64,000 nt of DNA from Infirmifilum sp. NZ (GTDB lineage Archaea > Thermoproteota > Thermoprotei > Thermofilales > Thermofilaceae): assembly GCF_022693705.1 (NCBI RefSeq), contig NZ_CP094288.1:484490-548489 (forward strand), given 5' to 3'. Position 1 is the stretch's first letter. Each line of letters begins with the position of its first letter. Positions 32,842 to 41,754 of the stretch are shown here, piece by piece. Position numbers and translations under genes: made by a program. The notes below the pieces were generated by a model, which searched no databases, had not been told where the DNA came from, and saw only the letters and a list, made by a program, of their open reading frames with translations.

Positions 32842-34141
32842 CCCTCGACAAGAGGAAGAACAAGCCGAGCTCCCGCATCAGAACCCCACGGTAAGTGTCA
32901 AGTGTGGAGTCTGAGATTTTAACCCTCCGGTCAGCTTCAAGCAGAAGAACGTTGTAGCCCCTGATCCCCGCGTACATCCCCCTCAGCAGGGCGATAACTC
33001 TCAGCAGGCTCTCAGGCTTATCATCCATGAAGCGACCCGCATCCCCCTGAAGCCCGTTAGCCCCGCTCAGCGCGCTAATGTCTCTCGCCACGACATCCAC
33101 TCGCACAGGGTCCTCCCCGCTCTCGAAGACTACGTAAAACATGGCAACAGGGGGGTAGCTCCGAAGCCTCGAGATGAGGTCCCTAGCCCTACCCTCAAAC
33201 CTAGAGCCAATCCTGTCACGCGTCTTCTGAAAGACCCTCGACAGCCTCTCCACATGGTCAACCGAGCCGTCGTCGAGCACGAGGTCAAGCTGGCCTGCCA
33301 GGACCCTCGACAGCTTGAGGAGGAGGGGCGTCGTGTACCCACTCCCCAGGTTCAGGTGGTACAGGATCTTCGAGTCGGGGACAGGAGACCTGGCCTCCTC
33401 GAAAAACTTGTAGAGCTCTGCGGGATACGCTCCGGAGCTGGTCTTCCTTCTCACCTCCTCTACTACCTCGCGGGGCCTCCGCCTAAGCCCAGACCACAGT
33501 TTGAGGATCTCTTGAGTGTCAAGACCGTGCTCACGGGCAATGCGCAAAACCTGCTCCTTGAGAACCTCTTCCTTGAAAAGAGTCGACCTCGAATCCTTGC
33601 TGACGCCCACGACAACCGCCCCCTTCCTGAGAGCAGCGCTGAGGAAATCGCTGTAGGCTTCAACGTAGTCGAACATGAAATCCTCCCTATCCTGTATTTC
33701 AACCTCCTTCAGCACGTGTATCATCCTGCCGTACAGCGAGCCGTCCACGAGTATGAACTCAGGATCCATCTCGAGGGCGTCAAGCGCCACCTCGTGCTCA
33801 AGGTGCTCGCGCAGGAGCCGCAAGTAGTCCTCGTAGTCTCTCAGATCCTTAGGGTAGAAAGCCTCCAGGCGCAAGCGCCTCTTCTGCAACCCTCCTATTC
33901 CGAGAGCTATCGAGCGCGCTACGACAAGAACCCCTCCACCAGCCAACTCCACCGTGCCGCTACTGCTATCGACGGCGTAAACACCCCGGCTCTCCAGGTC
34001 TCGCTCGGGGAAGCGATTCCACTTCCTCTGGACAAGCTCCCTGTACCACTCCGCTGTGGTGCTGGAGCCTCCCGCAACCTTTGCCAGCTCTTCTCGGTTG
34101 CGCTTAACCTCATCAAGCAACAGGTCTAGAAACTCAGGCAC
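32816..34141 (-). CDS. nurA: NurA nuclease
   Basis: 5'-3' nuclease partner of HerA. RNase H-like NurA motifs: GVYAVDSSSGTVELAGGGVL with the first acidic pair, EFILVDGSLYGRM, and the later LVLDDGSVDH and FYVVFESGEDPVRVD. Length 441 aa. It is the first gene of the operon nurA-herA-mre11-rad50. The GTG start at 34141 lies about 25 bp after GGTTATATAC, a leaderless arrangement. Confidence 0.9.
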   Translation of the reverse strand: MPEFLDLLLDEVKRNREELAKVAGGSSTTAEWYRELVQRKWNRFPERDLESRGVYAVDSSSGTVELAGGGVLVVARSIALGIGGLQKRRLRLEAFYPKDLRDYEDYLRLLREHLEHEVALDALEMDPEFILVDGSLYGRMIHVLKEVEIQDREDFMFDYVEAYSDFLSAALRKGAVVVGVSKDSRSTLFKEEVLKEQVLRIAREHGLDTQEILKLWSGLRRRPREVVEEVRRKTSSGAYPAELYKFFEEARSPVPDSKILYHLNLGSGYTTPLLLKLSRVLAGQLDLVLDDGSVDHVERLSRVFQKTRDRIGSRFEGRARDLISRLRSYPPVAMFYVVFESGEDPVRVDVVARDISALSGANGLQGDAGRFMDDKPESLLRVIALLRGMYAGIRGYNVLLLEADRRVKISDSTLDTYRGVLMRELGLFFLLSRGERRVHYP

Positions 34142-34234
34142 AGTAAGAGCTAGCTTTACAAGTATATAACCCTCCTGCAGATAATTATGAAAGCGAAAAC
34201 GTTACGTAGAAATAAAAAATTCAGGATTTAATTT

Positions 34235-34894
34235 TTAAATCTTTTTGTGACAGAACCACCAGTCGAAGCACTCGATCTCCTTTTTAGCAGCCTTCTCGAG
34301 CCTCTCCTTCGCTGTCTTCTCGTCCGCCGCAGGCGGTATGATAACGTGGTCACCTACTAGCTCGTTGTTGGGCCAGTTAGCGGGTATAGCGACTCCGTAC
34401 TTGTCAGCCGTCTGGAGGCCCTTGATCATCCTCAGGATCTCGTCCATGTTCCTTCCGAGCTCCTGCGGGTAGTAGAGCATTGCCCTGAGGACGCCGTTAG
34501 GGTCGATGATGAAGACCGCGCGCACCGTGTTCGTGCCCTTGCCTGGGTGGATCATCCCGAGCTTCTTCGCTATCTCACCCGTGTCGTCCGCAATTATGGG
34601 GAACTTGATCTCGACGCCAAGCTTCTCCCTGATCCACTCCACCCACTTGATGTGGCTGAACACCTGGTCGATGCTCAGCCCGATGAGCTGGACGTTCAGC
34701 TTCTGGAACTCATCCCACCTCTTCTGGAAAGCCACGAACTCTGTCGTACAGACAGGTGTGAAGTCGGCGGGGTGCGAGAATAGGACAACCCACTTTCCTT
34801 TGAAGTCGTCCGGGAATTTAAAGACGCCGTGTGTGGTCTTCACCTCCATCGTTGGGATTTTTTCTCCTAGGAGCGGTATCCTCCCTTCAGCCAT
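34235..34894 (-). CDS. Peroxiredoxin, archaeal Prx6-type with C-terminal cysteines
   Basis: Thiol peroxidase reducing hydrogen peroxide. From ATG 34894 the peroxidatic Cys is C49 in [10 protein letters not shown]; two further cysteines near the end, C209 and C215 in [11 protein letters not shown], match the resolving pair of archaeal enzymes such as APE2278. Conserved [20 protein letters not shown]-like segment and [15 protein letters not shown] follow. GGTGA just before ATG 34894 supports this start over the GTG three codons upstream. Length 219 aa. Confidence 0.93.
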   Translation of the reverse strand: MAEGRIPLLGEKIPTMEVKTTHGVFKFPDDFKGKWVVLFSHPADFTPVCTTEFVAFQKRWDEFQKLNVQLIGLSIDQVFSHIKWVEWIREKLGVEIKFPIIADDTGEIAKKLGMIHPGKGTNTVRAVFIIDPNGVLRAMLYYPQELGRNMDEILRMIKGLQTADKYGVAIPANWPNNELVGDHVIIPPAADEKTAKERLEKAAKKEIECFDWWFCHKKI

Positions 34895-35049
34895 ACTTTT
34901 CACCTTAGCGCTTCTAAATTGTAATAGGAGCTAATAAACCTTTTGGTTTACTTTTCGAACTTTTCATTCAGAATGACTTAAGGTATGAGTTCGCTAGCAC
35001 TTGAATACGAGAAAAAGTGTAAAGAACACATATTCTACGGGCAGGAGCG

Positions 35050-35748
35050 TTAGAAAATTCCCATTAACTGTAGCACGTAGAGTGTCGCGAACGAGGCAAT
35101 CGGGACCGTAATGTTATCATCCAGCCTTAAGCCACCCAGGTACTCGACTCGCTCCACCAAGCTGGCGGCGAGCGCAGATAAAACACCTGAGAGGCCGAAG
35201 TTTAGGGCTAGCGCCATCGCCGCGCTTACTATGAACATCGCCAGGTTACCGCTCCAGTGCTTGACCCTCCTTTTGAAGAGCGCGTTCCTCACGATGCCCG
35301 TCACCCCGTCGCCTACAGCCATGAAGAGGAGCGGTAAAGCGCCGAAGAGGAAGGGGCTGTTGTAGCCGAGCTGCTTCCCCGCAAACCACCCGAGCGTTAT
35401 AAATATGGCCCACATTATGCAGAAGTCGACCTCGTAGATGTTGTCGGGGTCCTGGAACCAGTACATCAGTTTACCTGTTTTGTGGGGAATGTACGTGAAA
35501 ACGGCTAGGAGTAGCCCCATTACGAAAGGCACCAGTGGGGTCTCGAAGAGGGGGTATAAGGCGATAAGGAGGGCCACAAGGCCGCCGGCCAATATGTGTA
35601 TGACCTTCCTGGCATAGTATATCGCGACCTTGTGGGTTTCGCGCTTGGCGAAGTAGTTGTAGGTTACACGCGCTATGACGATGACCACGAATAGAACCCA
35701 CGCTAGTAGTAGTACCGCGTTCAATATTTCACTTAATATGGGATGCAT
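35050..35748 (-). CDS. CTP-dependent polyprenol/dolichol kinase-like membrane protein
   Basis: Seven or so membrane spans with the kinase-family motifs YYARKVIHILAGG, a central GDGVTGIVRNALFKRRVKHWSGNLAMFIVSA. The GDG(V/I)TG...K(H/S)W(x)GN pattern is that of dolichol/phytol kinases. In archaea a role in recycling lipid carriers for glycosylation or in isoprenoid phosphorylation is inferred. ATG 35748 lies 26 bp after TATATAC (35771-35777), a leaderless start. Confidence 0.8.
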   Translation of the reverse strand: MHPILSEILNAVLLLAWVLFVVIVIARVTYNYFAKRETHKVAIYYARKVIHILAGGLVALLIALYPLFETPLVPFVMGLLLAVFTYIPHKTGKLMYWFQDPDNIYEVDFCIMWAIFITLGWFAGKQLGYNSPFLFGALPLLFMAVGDGVTGIVRNALFKRRVKHWSGNLAMFIVSAAMALALNFGLSGVLSALAASLVERVEYLGGLRLDDNITVPIASFATLYVLQLMGIF

Positions 35749-35875
35749 CGGGGCATCTCCGCTTTTCTAGTATATAACAATTGCTTTTTTAAAATACGTT
35801 AATTGACGAAATCTTCCCACGAGGTTCAAAGAACTACAGACTGCGTTTTCCTATCAGTTAAAACTATATAAAAAC

Positions 35876-36976
35876 ATGACGGTTCCGACCTCGAGACCCG
35901 CTTTGGTCGCTGAGACGCTGATCCTCAGGATAAACCCCCTTAAACCAGAGAGGGACCTCGTCAGGGTAGCTGCCGCTATCCTCAAGGAAGGAGGACTTGT
36001 GGCTTTCCCAACCGAGACCGTCTACGGCCTCGGGGCTGTCGCCAGCAGGCGGGATGCCGTGCTGAGGATCTTCAGGGTTAAAGGGAGGCCCCCGGACAAC
36101 CCACTAATCCTGCACCTTGCCTCCCCCGACTGGCTACCCAGCGTGTCGCGAGAGATCCCGGAGGTGGCCTACAGGCTCGCTGAGAGGCTGTGGCCGGGGC
36201 CCCTCACGCTCATCCTCCACAGAAGCGAAAGCGTCCTAGACGAGGTCACAGCTGGTTTACCCAAGGTTGCCGTCCGCGTGCCCGCGCACCCCGTGGCCCT
36301 GTCACTCATTGAAGAAGTCGGCGAGCCGGTAGCGGCCCCAAGCGCCAACAAGTCCGGAAGGCCTTCCCCCACCCGCGCGGAGCACGTGCTTGAGGACTTC
36401 AAGGGCGAGATCGAGGCGGTCATAGACTCGGGGGACACTCTGCACGGCGTGGAGTCAACTATCGTCGACGTGACGCAGAGCCCCCCGGTCCTGCTACGTC
36501 CGGGAGCTCTGCCTGTAGAGGACATCGAGAGGGTAGCCGGTGTGAAGCTGGTTATCCCGCCTTTCGCCAGGGGTCTAGGCGAGGCAGACAGAGCTCTGGC
36601 TCCAGGAACCAGGTACCGCCACTACGCACCAAGGGCGGAAATGGTGGTTGTGGAGCTTGAAGACTACTCCGAGCTATCGAGGCTCGCCCGGGTAGTGAGG
36701 GAGATAGCTCTCAGCAAGAAGGCGAGCGGGCTGAGGGTCGGCGTGCTCTGCAGCGACGAGACGGCGAGCTTCTACGAAGGGGTGGGGGTTGTGAGAAGCC
36801 TCGGCCCGCGTAGCAACATGTTCATCGTCGCCAGGAACCTGTTCGCCGCGCTCAGGGATTTGGACCGCGAGGGTGTTGACTTCATCGTAGCCGAGGGCTT
36901 CGAGGAGAGGGGCCTCGGCCTCACCGTGATGAACAGGCTCAGGAAGGCCGCAGGGTTCAAAGTCATCAGAGGCTAA
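35876..36976 (+). CDS. Threonylcarbamoyl-AMP synthase (Sua5 type)
   Basis: Makes threonylcarbamoyl-AMP for the t6A37 modification of ANN-decoding tRNAs. YrdC domain (about residues 20-220): GGLVAFPTETVYGLGAVA, KGRPPDNPLILHL, PAPSANKSGRPSPT-like (APSANKSGRPSPT) and VESTIVDVT; linker APGTRYRHYAPRAEM; then the C-terminal Sua5 domain. TATATAAAA at 35865-35873 is too close to ATG 35876 to serve it, so TTG 35903 (VAETLILRI) with a short leader may be the real start. Confidence 0.92.
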   Translation: MTVPTSRPALVAETLILRINPLKPERDLVRVAAAILKEGGLVAFPTETVYGLGAVASRRDAVLRIFRVKGRPPDNPLILHLASPDWLPSVSREIPEVAYRLAERLWPGPLTLILHRSESVLDEVTAGLPKVAVRVPAHPVALSLIEEVGEPVAAPSANKSGRPSPTRAEHVLEDFKGEIEAVIDSGDTLHGVESTIVDVTQSPPVLLRPGALPVEDIERVAGVKLVIPPFARGLGEADRALAPGTRYRHYAPRAEMVVVELEDYSELSRLARVVREIALSKKASGLRVGVLCSDETASFYEGVGVVRSLGPRSNMFIVARNLFAALRDLDREGVDFIVAEGFEERGLGLTVMNRLRKAAGFKVIRG

Positions 36977-36988
36977 GCCTGCCCCGGC

Positions 36989-37636
36989 TCAACTGACAGC
37001 GGAGCCGCGAAGGGCACGCAGGACGTCGTTGTCGCTCACCTCGCTGAAGTCCTCGTAGTACATGCCCACCGCCCACAGCACTGCGGGCCTCAAAACCCAG
37101 ACAACCTCGTCGCAGTGCCTCGCCACCAGGCCCACGACATCCTCGGCGACCACAGGCGTGGCGACAACCACTCTAGCGGCACCGGCGTTTCTCGCGGCCA
37201 TCGCCGCCGCGATGACGGTAGCACCCGTCGCGACGCCGTCATCCACGATAACCGCCGTCAAACCTCTCAGCTCCAGGGGGGCGCCGCCCCTGAACCTCGC
37301 CACGTACTCGTGCACTCTCTTCTTCTGCCGCTCTATCTCCCCCTTAAGGTACTCGTCGCTCACCCCCAGCTCCCGCACGAGCTCCCAGTTCACGTAGACA
37401 GCGTCGTGCTCGCTCACAGCCCCTATGCCGAGCTCAGGGTTGTACGGCGCTCTCAGCTTGCGCGAGACGATGACGCTCAGCGGCGCGCCCAGTCTCTTGG
37501 CCACGCTCCAAGCGGTGACGACGCCTCCCCTAGGTATTCCGAGGACGACGCTCGCGTGGGGGTCTACGGAGCCGCCCAGCTTTTCAGCGAGCAACCTGCC
37601 CGCGTGGACCCGGTCGCGGAAAATCCCAACCATCAC
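36989..37636 (-). CDS. Phosphoribosyltransferase-family protein
   Basis: Type I PRTase fold with intact PRPP loop: VIVDDGVATGATVIAA (acidic pair and ATGAT). N-terminal FRDRVHAGRLLAEKL and VLGIPRGGVVTA, then SRKLRAPYNPELGIGAV, match the broad COG1926 group, whose substrate is unknown. Length about 214 aa. The second Met may be the start. It converges on the Sua5 gene with 12 bp between. Confidence 0.82.
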   Translation of the reverse strand: MMVGIFRDRVHAGRLLAEKLGGSVDPHASVVLGIPRGGVVTAWSVAKRLGAPLSVIVSRKLRAPYNPELGIGAVSEHDAVYVNWELVRELGVSDEYLKGEIERQKKRVHEYVARFRGGAPLELRGLTAVIVDDGVATGATVIAAAMAARNAGAARVVVATPVVAEDVVGLVARHCDEVVWVLRPAVLWAVGMYYEDFSEVSDNDVLRALRGSAVS

Positions 37637-37689
37637 CTACTCAAGCCCCCTACACTACTCTCGGAGCTTTATCGGTTTCGCGCGGCGCG

Positions 37690-38433
37690 CTAGGCTTCCT
37701 CTATCCTGCGCTTCAAGGCCACGGTGCCAGCGGTGAGCCACACTGCGCTCGACACAGGCAGAGCCACAGCACAGGTGACGTCCAGCGCGCCTCTTAGCGC
37801 CACCGAGCGAGTCAGCTCGATCGCGGGCGTTAAAGGGTTGAAAAGCAGAAGCACGGCGAGCCAATGGGGTAAGACCGAGAGAGGGAAGTACACGGGGCTG
37901 AGCAGCGTGAGCGCCGAAGAGGCTAGGGACACCGCAAAGGAGGCCCTTGATATGTCCTTCGAAAGTGATCCAACAAGGGAGGCGAGTCCGACGAGGCTCA
38001 AACCGGCCAGTATCGATGCCGTGAGCGCGACCGCGATAAAGGTGACTGTCACAGAGACGTAGGCCCGGGACAGGAGTACGGAGAGAACGGCGGGGGGAAG
38101 CGCCGCGGTCACCGCCGCTAACGCCCTCGCGATTAGGACGATGTGGCGCGGAAGCGGAACCTGGAGGATCTGGTCGAGGAAGCCTAGGCGCAACTCGACC
38201 ACGTGGAGAACTGCGGCTGCGAGGGCCGCGCCCAGAGTAGAGGTCGCCACGAGAGCTGTGACGACAACAACGTGGAACTGCAGTGCCCCGCCGTAGAGCA
38301 TCAGGCCGTAAGGGAGTAGCGCGAACTCGAGGATCACCGAGAGGGTCGGCGCCGCTATAACCTCGCTCCTACGCTTCAGGAGCCTGGTCAGCGTGTGAGC
38401 GTACACAGCAGCGAGCAAGCGAGCGGAGTTCAT
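37690..38433 (-). CDS. ABC-2 type permease
   Basis: Six hydrophobic spans; the C-terminal SPVYFPLSVLPHWLAVLLLFNPLTPAIELTR is the ABC-2 signature. It is the membrane partner of the ATPase encoded upstream on the same strand. If the ATPase frame is repaired, its TGA overlaps this ATG as ATGA, so the two are translationally coupled. Substrate unknown. Confidence 0.82.
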   Translation of the reverse strand: MNSARLLAAVYAHTLTRLLKRRSEVIAAPTLSVILEFALLPYGLMLYGGALQFHVVVVTALVATSTLGAALAAAVLHVVELRLGFLDQILQVPLPRHIVLIARALAAVTAALPPAVLSVLLSRAYVSVTVTFIAVALTASILAGLSLVGLASLVGSLSKDISRASFAVSLASSALTLLSPVYFPLSVLPHWLAVLLLFNPLTPAIELTRSVALRGALDVTCAVALPVSSAVWLTAGTVALKRRIEEA

Positions 38434-38599
38434 TCTTGCCGCCCTACCCTTAGATCCTCGATCTGGGTTCGCTCCGCCACCTTCGCGAGAAAGGAGATCA
38501 ACCTCCCCGGCTGGTCTGCGCAGGCCTTGACCTTGACCGGCACAGGGCCCTCGTGATGGATCACCCGAGCTCCCGCCGGGAGCCCTTCAGGTGCTCTGG

Positions 38600-39406
38600 C
38601 TACGACGGCCGTGTATGCCCCTTGATGTCGACGCCCAGCAGTGATAGCAACCTCTCCACGTCTACCTCCACCTCCACCCCCACGCCCTCCACAGCCAGCT
38701 CCCCCAGCCTTGCGAAGGTCGCCCCATCGGTGACCGCCTTGGCTTCAGCGCAAAACGTTTGCCCTGCGATACCGGCTCCCTGTTTAACCTGGCCGCCCAG
38801 TGTTAAGACTGCCCCGCCCAGCTCGCTGACCAAGCCTGTGTCGTGCGTGGCAACTACGACGAGGCTCTCCTCGGAGAGATTCTTCAGCAGCCTCAAGACC
38901 CTGTCCCTGTACTCAACATCGAGTGCCATGGTTGGCTCGTCGGCGAGCATTATCGGGGCTCTCCTGACGAGGAGCTTTGCGAGCTCGACTCGCTTCCGCT
39001 GCCCCGCGCTCAGCTCGTGGAGCCTCTTCCGGAGTAGGTCCCTGAGCCCGAGCTGCTCGGCAGCATCCTCGACGCTACCTCGAACCTCCCTCGGGCTCGT
39101 AGCGGCGTAGAAGCGAAGGTACTCCGCAGGCGTCTCCAAAGCATCGGCCTGCGGCATCTCGGCTGCGAAGGACACGAAGCCCCTGACCCAGTGGTCGCGG
39201 AACGGGTCTGCCCCCATCACTCGCACGCGGCCCCTCTCCGGCCTCAGAACTCCCGCGATGAGCCTCAGCAGGGTGGTTTTGCCGGAGCCGTTCGGCCCGA
39301 GAACCAACAGGGCGCCCGGCGCCTCAGCGTGAAACGTTAGCCCTCTGAGCGTGTACTTTGACAGAGACTCGGCGCTCACCGACGCTTTACCGGGAATCCG
39401 GCTCAT
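38600..39406 (-). CDS. ABC-2 ATPase, frameshifted near its C-terminus
   Basis: Walker A GPNGSGKTTLL near residue 38, signature LSAGQRKRVE, Walker B IMLADEPTMALD, H-loop VVATHD. The frame ends at TAG 38600 after LLGVDIKG. In another frame the DNA continues as AYTAVVARAPEGLPAGARVI and on to IEDLRVGRQE, ending at TGA 38430-38432; such a tail (ending IxDLRVxxP-like) is normal for this family. One extra G in the run at 38618-38621 (CCCC on the plus strand) would restore it and couple the gene to the permease. So 38430-38599 is coding sequence displaced by a frameshift or sequencing error. Confidence 0.8.
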   Translation of the reverse strand: MSRIPGKASVSAESLSKYTLRGLTFHAEAPGALLVLGPNGSGKTTLLRLIAGVLRPERGRVRVMGADPFRDHWVRGFVSFAAEMPQADALETPAEYLRFYAATSPREVRGSVEDAAEQLGLRDLLRKRLHELSAGQRKRVELAKLLVRRAPIMLADEPTMALDVEYRDRVLRLLKNLSEESLVVVATHDTGLVSELGGAVLTLGGQVKQGAGIAGQTFCAEAKAVTDGATFARLGELAVEGVGVEVEVDVERLLSLLGVDIKGHTRPS

Positions 39407-39743
39407 TCACCTCCCTCCTCAGGCACGTAAGCAGATCGAGGAGATTACCGCTGCATTGTTGCGCGAGCTCTCTCACGTAGACATAGGCAGATGCATAGTA
39501 CTTTTCGTCCCCACCCAGCAGGTGAGAGACAAGTACCGGCATCACGCTTGCCAGCTGCTGCGAAAGCTCCGACATGCTACCCACTTGGATAACCTGAAAA
39601 TGCGACTCAGCGCTCCACTTCTCAAGCTCCTCTCTGCTGACAGGTGGCGTGGCGAGGAGCGCCTCCTCAGCCCTCTTGGCCAGCGCTTCATCGTGCAACC
39701 TGAGGGCTTGAACCGCAGCGTACGTGGCGAATCCCTCCAACAT
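39387..39743 (-). CDS. Small helical protein in ABC-2 operon
   Basis: 118 aa, not recognised. It appears all-alpha, with ALRLHDEALAKRAEEAL, SMSELSQQLASVMPVLVSHLLGG and two Cys near the end (QQCSGNLLDLLTC). ATG 39743 follows AGGTGG directly, a convincing ribosome site. Its 3' end overlaps the ABC ATPase gene by 20 bp and its start is 12 bp after the previous gene, so it belongs to the same operon and may be an accessory or regulator of the transporter. Confidence 0.6.
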   Translation of the reverse strand: MLEGFATYAAVQALRLHDEALAKRAEEALLATPPVSREELEKWSAESHFQVIQVGSMSELSQQLASVMPVLVSHLLGGDEKYYASAYVYVRELAQQCSGNLLDLLTCLRREVNEPDSR

Positions 39744-39755
39744 CCACCTAGGAAG

Positions 39756-40049
39756 TTACTGGGCTAACCCTTTGATCAACATAAAGGTCTCCACTACGCT
39801 GTGCAGGAAACCGAGGAGCCTACGGGCTTCATCCCCATCTTGCCACATTAGACCCACTGCATCAACACGTGTTAACTGGTTAAGGGGGAACTTGACCGCA
39901 GTTGTTCCTTTAGGTGAAAACACCGCCAGCACTTTTCTCACGCTAATCCCTAGCTCGTTAAGCTTCTCGACAAGTCTTAGGAGCAAGCCTTTTTCCGCTT
40001 CCCCAGCAGAAATACCAGCTACGCAAATCTCAACTCCTCTATTTAACAT
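39756..40049 (-). CDS. Small alpha/beta protein in ABC-2 operon
   Basis: 97 aa, not recognised. Alternating strands and helices: VEICVAGIS, LLLRLVEKLNELGI, VRKVLAVFSPKGTTAVKFPL, RVDAVGLMWQDGDEARRLLG. It is the first gene of a tight run with the 118-aa protein and the ABC-2 ATPase and permease, with only 12 bp to the next start. Function unknown. Confidence 0.55.
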   Translation of the reverse strand: MLNRGVEICVAGISAGEAEKGLLLRLVEKLNELGISVRKVLAVFSPKGTTAVKFPLNQLTRVDAVGLMWQDGDEARRLLGFLHSVVETFMLIKGLAQ

Positions 40050-40142
40050 GAATTTATTCCCTACCTCTCAATTGTTTTCGCATTAACAAATGTATGGTTT
40101 CGTTACTTCAATCTTCTGTTTCAGTTTGATAGAATTCCTAAT

Positions 40143-41261
40143 TTACGAGAATTTCCTAAGCCTAGCGAGGTTTATGCGGCGTTCTCTTTTCTTGTCCTTT
40201 GTCTTCGCGAAGCTCTTGTAGGCGGCCTCGAGAGCGTCGTAAACCGCCTGCACGGCGTCCCAGCCGGATGAGGACGCGGAGTGCACGCCCTTGTCCAGCT
40301 TGATCGACACTTGCACGTCGAACCTGCGCCTGTCGCCGGCCTTCTCCCTTGGCTTGACCACGACGTCGAGGCTCAGGAGGTTGGCCCTCTCGGCGACGCT
40401 CCTCGCAGTCTCGAGCGCTTTCCTGAGCACGAGGTTCTGCTCAATGAAGTCCAGCTCCTCAACCCCCTCTACCCTCACGAGGAGCTTTGCCTCCTCAACT
40501 TTGGGTAGGAGCCTGCGCAGGAAGAGGTACGGTGAGATGACTCCCACGACTCTTTCATTTGAGTCGACCACGACAGCGCCTTCGGCGATGTCTTCCCTGC
40601 TTGGAACGTGATCCACCTGCAGGACCCTGGTGGCTGGCAGCATGATTTTCGAGACCGGCTGCGAGAGGAAGTACTCGACATCGCCCTTGACCTCCCCGAG
40701 CCTGTCTCTGCGGAGAGGGGTGTTGTAAATGAGGTTTACAAGGTCGTAGACCCTCACGACTCCGGCGAGCTTCTCCTCGTAGGTGACGGGTGCGAGCCTA
40801 AGCCCCACCTCCGCCATCACCTTCCTGGCTTTCTCAATGCTTTCATCCGCCTTCAGGGGCTCAAGGGGGTACGCGAAGTGCTTCGCGGGGACACGGGGGG
40901 CAAGGTTTAGCAAATATATGACGCGCCTGGCCGAGATGACTCCCACAACCCTGTCGTCCTCGGTCACCGCCAAGCCTGGAAGACCCGTCTTCGTGAGGAG
41001 CCTTGCCACCTGCACTGGGTCTGATTGAAGTGCTACGGTGGGGGCTTTCTCGGCAACAGTCTTCAGCTTCGTCTCGCCTTGAACGCGCGTCCGGAGGATG
41101 GAGAATATCGAGACGATCCCAGCGTACTTACCTTCATCGTCGACGACCGGGACGACGGGGGTTTCGTAGCGCCACATTCTGTCGGCGGCGACGGAGACCG
41201 TCTGGTTGTGGGAGAGGGGTTCGAGCTCAACGAGAAAATGCTTCAAGTGAAGGTCGCTCAT
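40143..41261 (-). CDS. Multi-CBS protein with HPF-like C-terminus
   Basis: 372 aa. Four CBS-type repeats are visible (VVPVVDDEGKYAGIVSI; LAVTEDDRVVGVISA; LAPVTYEEKLAGVVRV; VVVDSNERVVGVISP), giving two Bateman modules that usually bind adenine nucleotides. The last 90 residues (VVVKPREKAGDRRRFDVQVSI, then GWDAVQAVYDALEAAYKSF) resemble the ribosome hibernation factor HPF/S30AE fold. A ribosome-associated role, comparable to the archaeal CBS factor Dri, is possible but unverified. TATAAAAA at 41287-41294 lies 29 bp before ATG 41261: leaderless. Confidence 0.75.
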   Translation of the reverse strand: MSDLHLKHFLVELEPLSHNQTVSVAADRMWRYETPVVPVVDDEGKYAGIVSIFSILRTRVQGETKLKTVAEKAPTVALQSDPVQVARLLTKTGLPGLAVTEDDRVVGVISARRVIYLLNLAPRVPAKHFAYPLEPLKADESIEKARKVMAEVGLRLAPVTYEEKLAGVVRVYDLVNLIYNTPLRRDRLGEVKGDVEYFLSQPVSKIMLPATRVLQVDHVPSREDIAEGAVVVDSNERVVGVISPYLFLRRLLPKVEEAKLLVRVEGVEELDFIEQNLVLRKALETARSVAERANLLSLDVVVKPREKAGDRRRFDVQVSIKLDKGVHSASSSGWDAVQAVYDALEAAYKSFAKTKDKKRERRINLARLRKFS

Positions 41262-41286
41262 AACATGTTTAATAGCACGGGGCTCG

Positions 41287-41334
41287 TATAAAAACCTCGT
41301 TCTTATCTGGTCTTACGTAAGAAGGTATTTTATT
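41287..41334. promoter_or_regulatory. Divergent promoters of CBS gene and ferredoxin-AOR operon
   Basis: Two TATA boxes face opposite ways: TATAAAAA (41287-41294), read on the minus strand for the CBS gene, and TATTTTATT (41326-41334) on the plus strand, 26 bp before the ferredoxin GTG at 41356. Both imply leaderless transcripts. Confidence 0.55.
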
Positions 41335-41355
41335 GGGGAAAACATTCGATTTAGC

Positions 41356-41751
41356 GTGGCAAGGCTTGTCGTTCAGGATGTTGACAAGTGCGTTGGGTGC
41401 ATGTCGTGCATGTTCGCCTGCTCCAGGCGTTTCGGCGAGGGGGGTTTGGCGAAGTCCGCTATACATGTCGCAAGCATAGGCGGCGTGGAGAGGGGCTTTA
41501 AGGTCGTCGTCTGCCGGGGCTGCGAGGAGCCTTCCTGCGCCGCCGCGTGCCCGACGGGTGCTCTGGTTAAGCGTAAGGGAGGGGGCGTGATCCTCAACTC
41601 TGCGAGGTGCATCGGCTGCGGGAACTGCGCGAGGGCCTGCCCCATCGGGGCTGTCATGTGGGACTACGAGAGCAACAAGCCTATAATATGCGTCCACTGC
41701 GGTTACTGCACAAGCTACTGCCCCTACGGTGTGCTCGCGCTCTCGAGGTGA
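41356..41751 (+). CDS. Ferredoxin-like 4Fe-4S protein (HycB type)
   Basis: 131 aa with four cysteine groups: CVGCMSCMFAC, CRGCEEPSCAAACP, CIGCGNCARACP and CVHCGYCTSYCP, enough for four 4Fe-4S clusters. Such proteins carry electrons for aldehyde or formate oxidoreductases. The AOR gene starts 3 bp after its stop, so it is the likely electron acceptor of that enzyme. GTG start, leaderless. Confidence 0.92.
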   Translation: MARLVVQDVDKCVGCMSCMFACSRRFGEGGLAKSAIHVASIGGVERGFKVVVCRGCEEPSCAAACPTGALVKRKGGGVILNSARCIGCGNCARACPIGAVMWDYESNKPIICVHCGYCTSYCPYGVLALSR

Positions 41752-41754
41752 AGT

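Noticed and set aside
33254-34129. Long plus-strand frame opposite nurA, about 290 codons
   Set aside because: It is the mirror of a well-supported NurA gene; the protein is low in hydrophobic order and matches nothing. GC-rich coding DNA leaves such antisense frames open.
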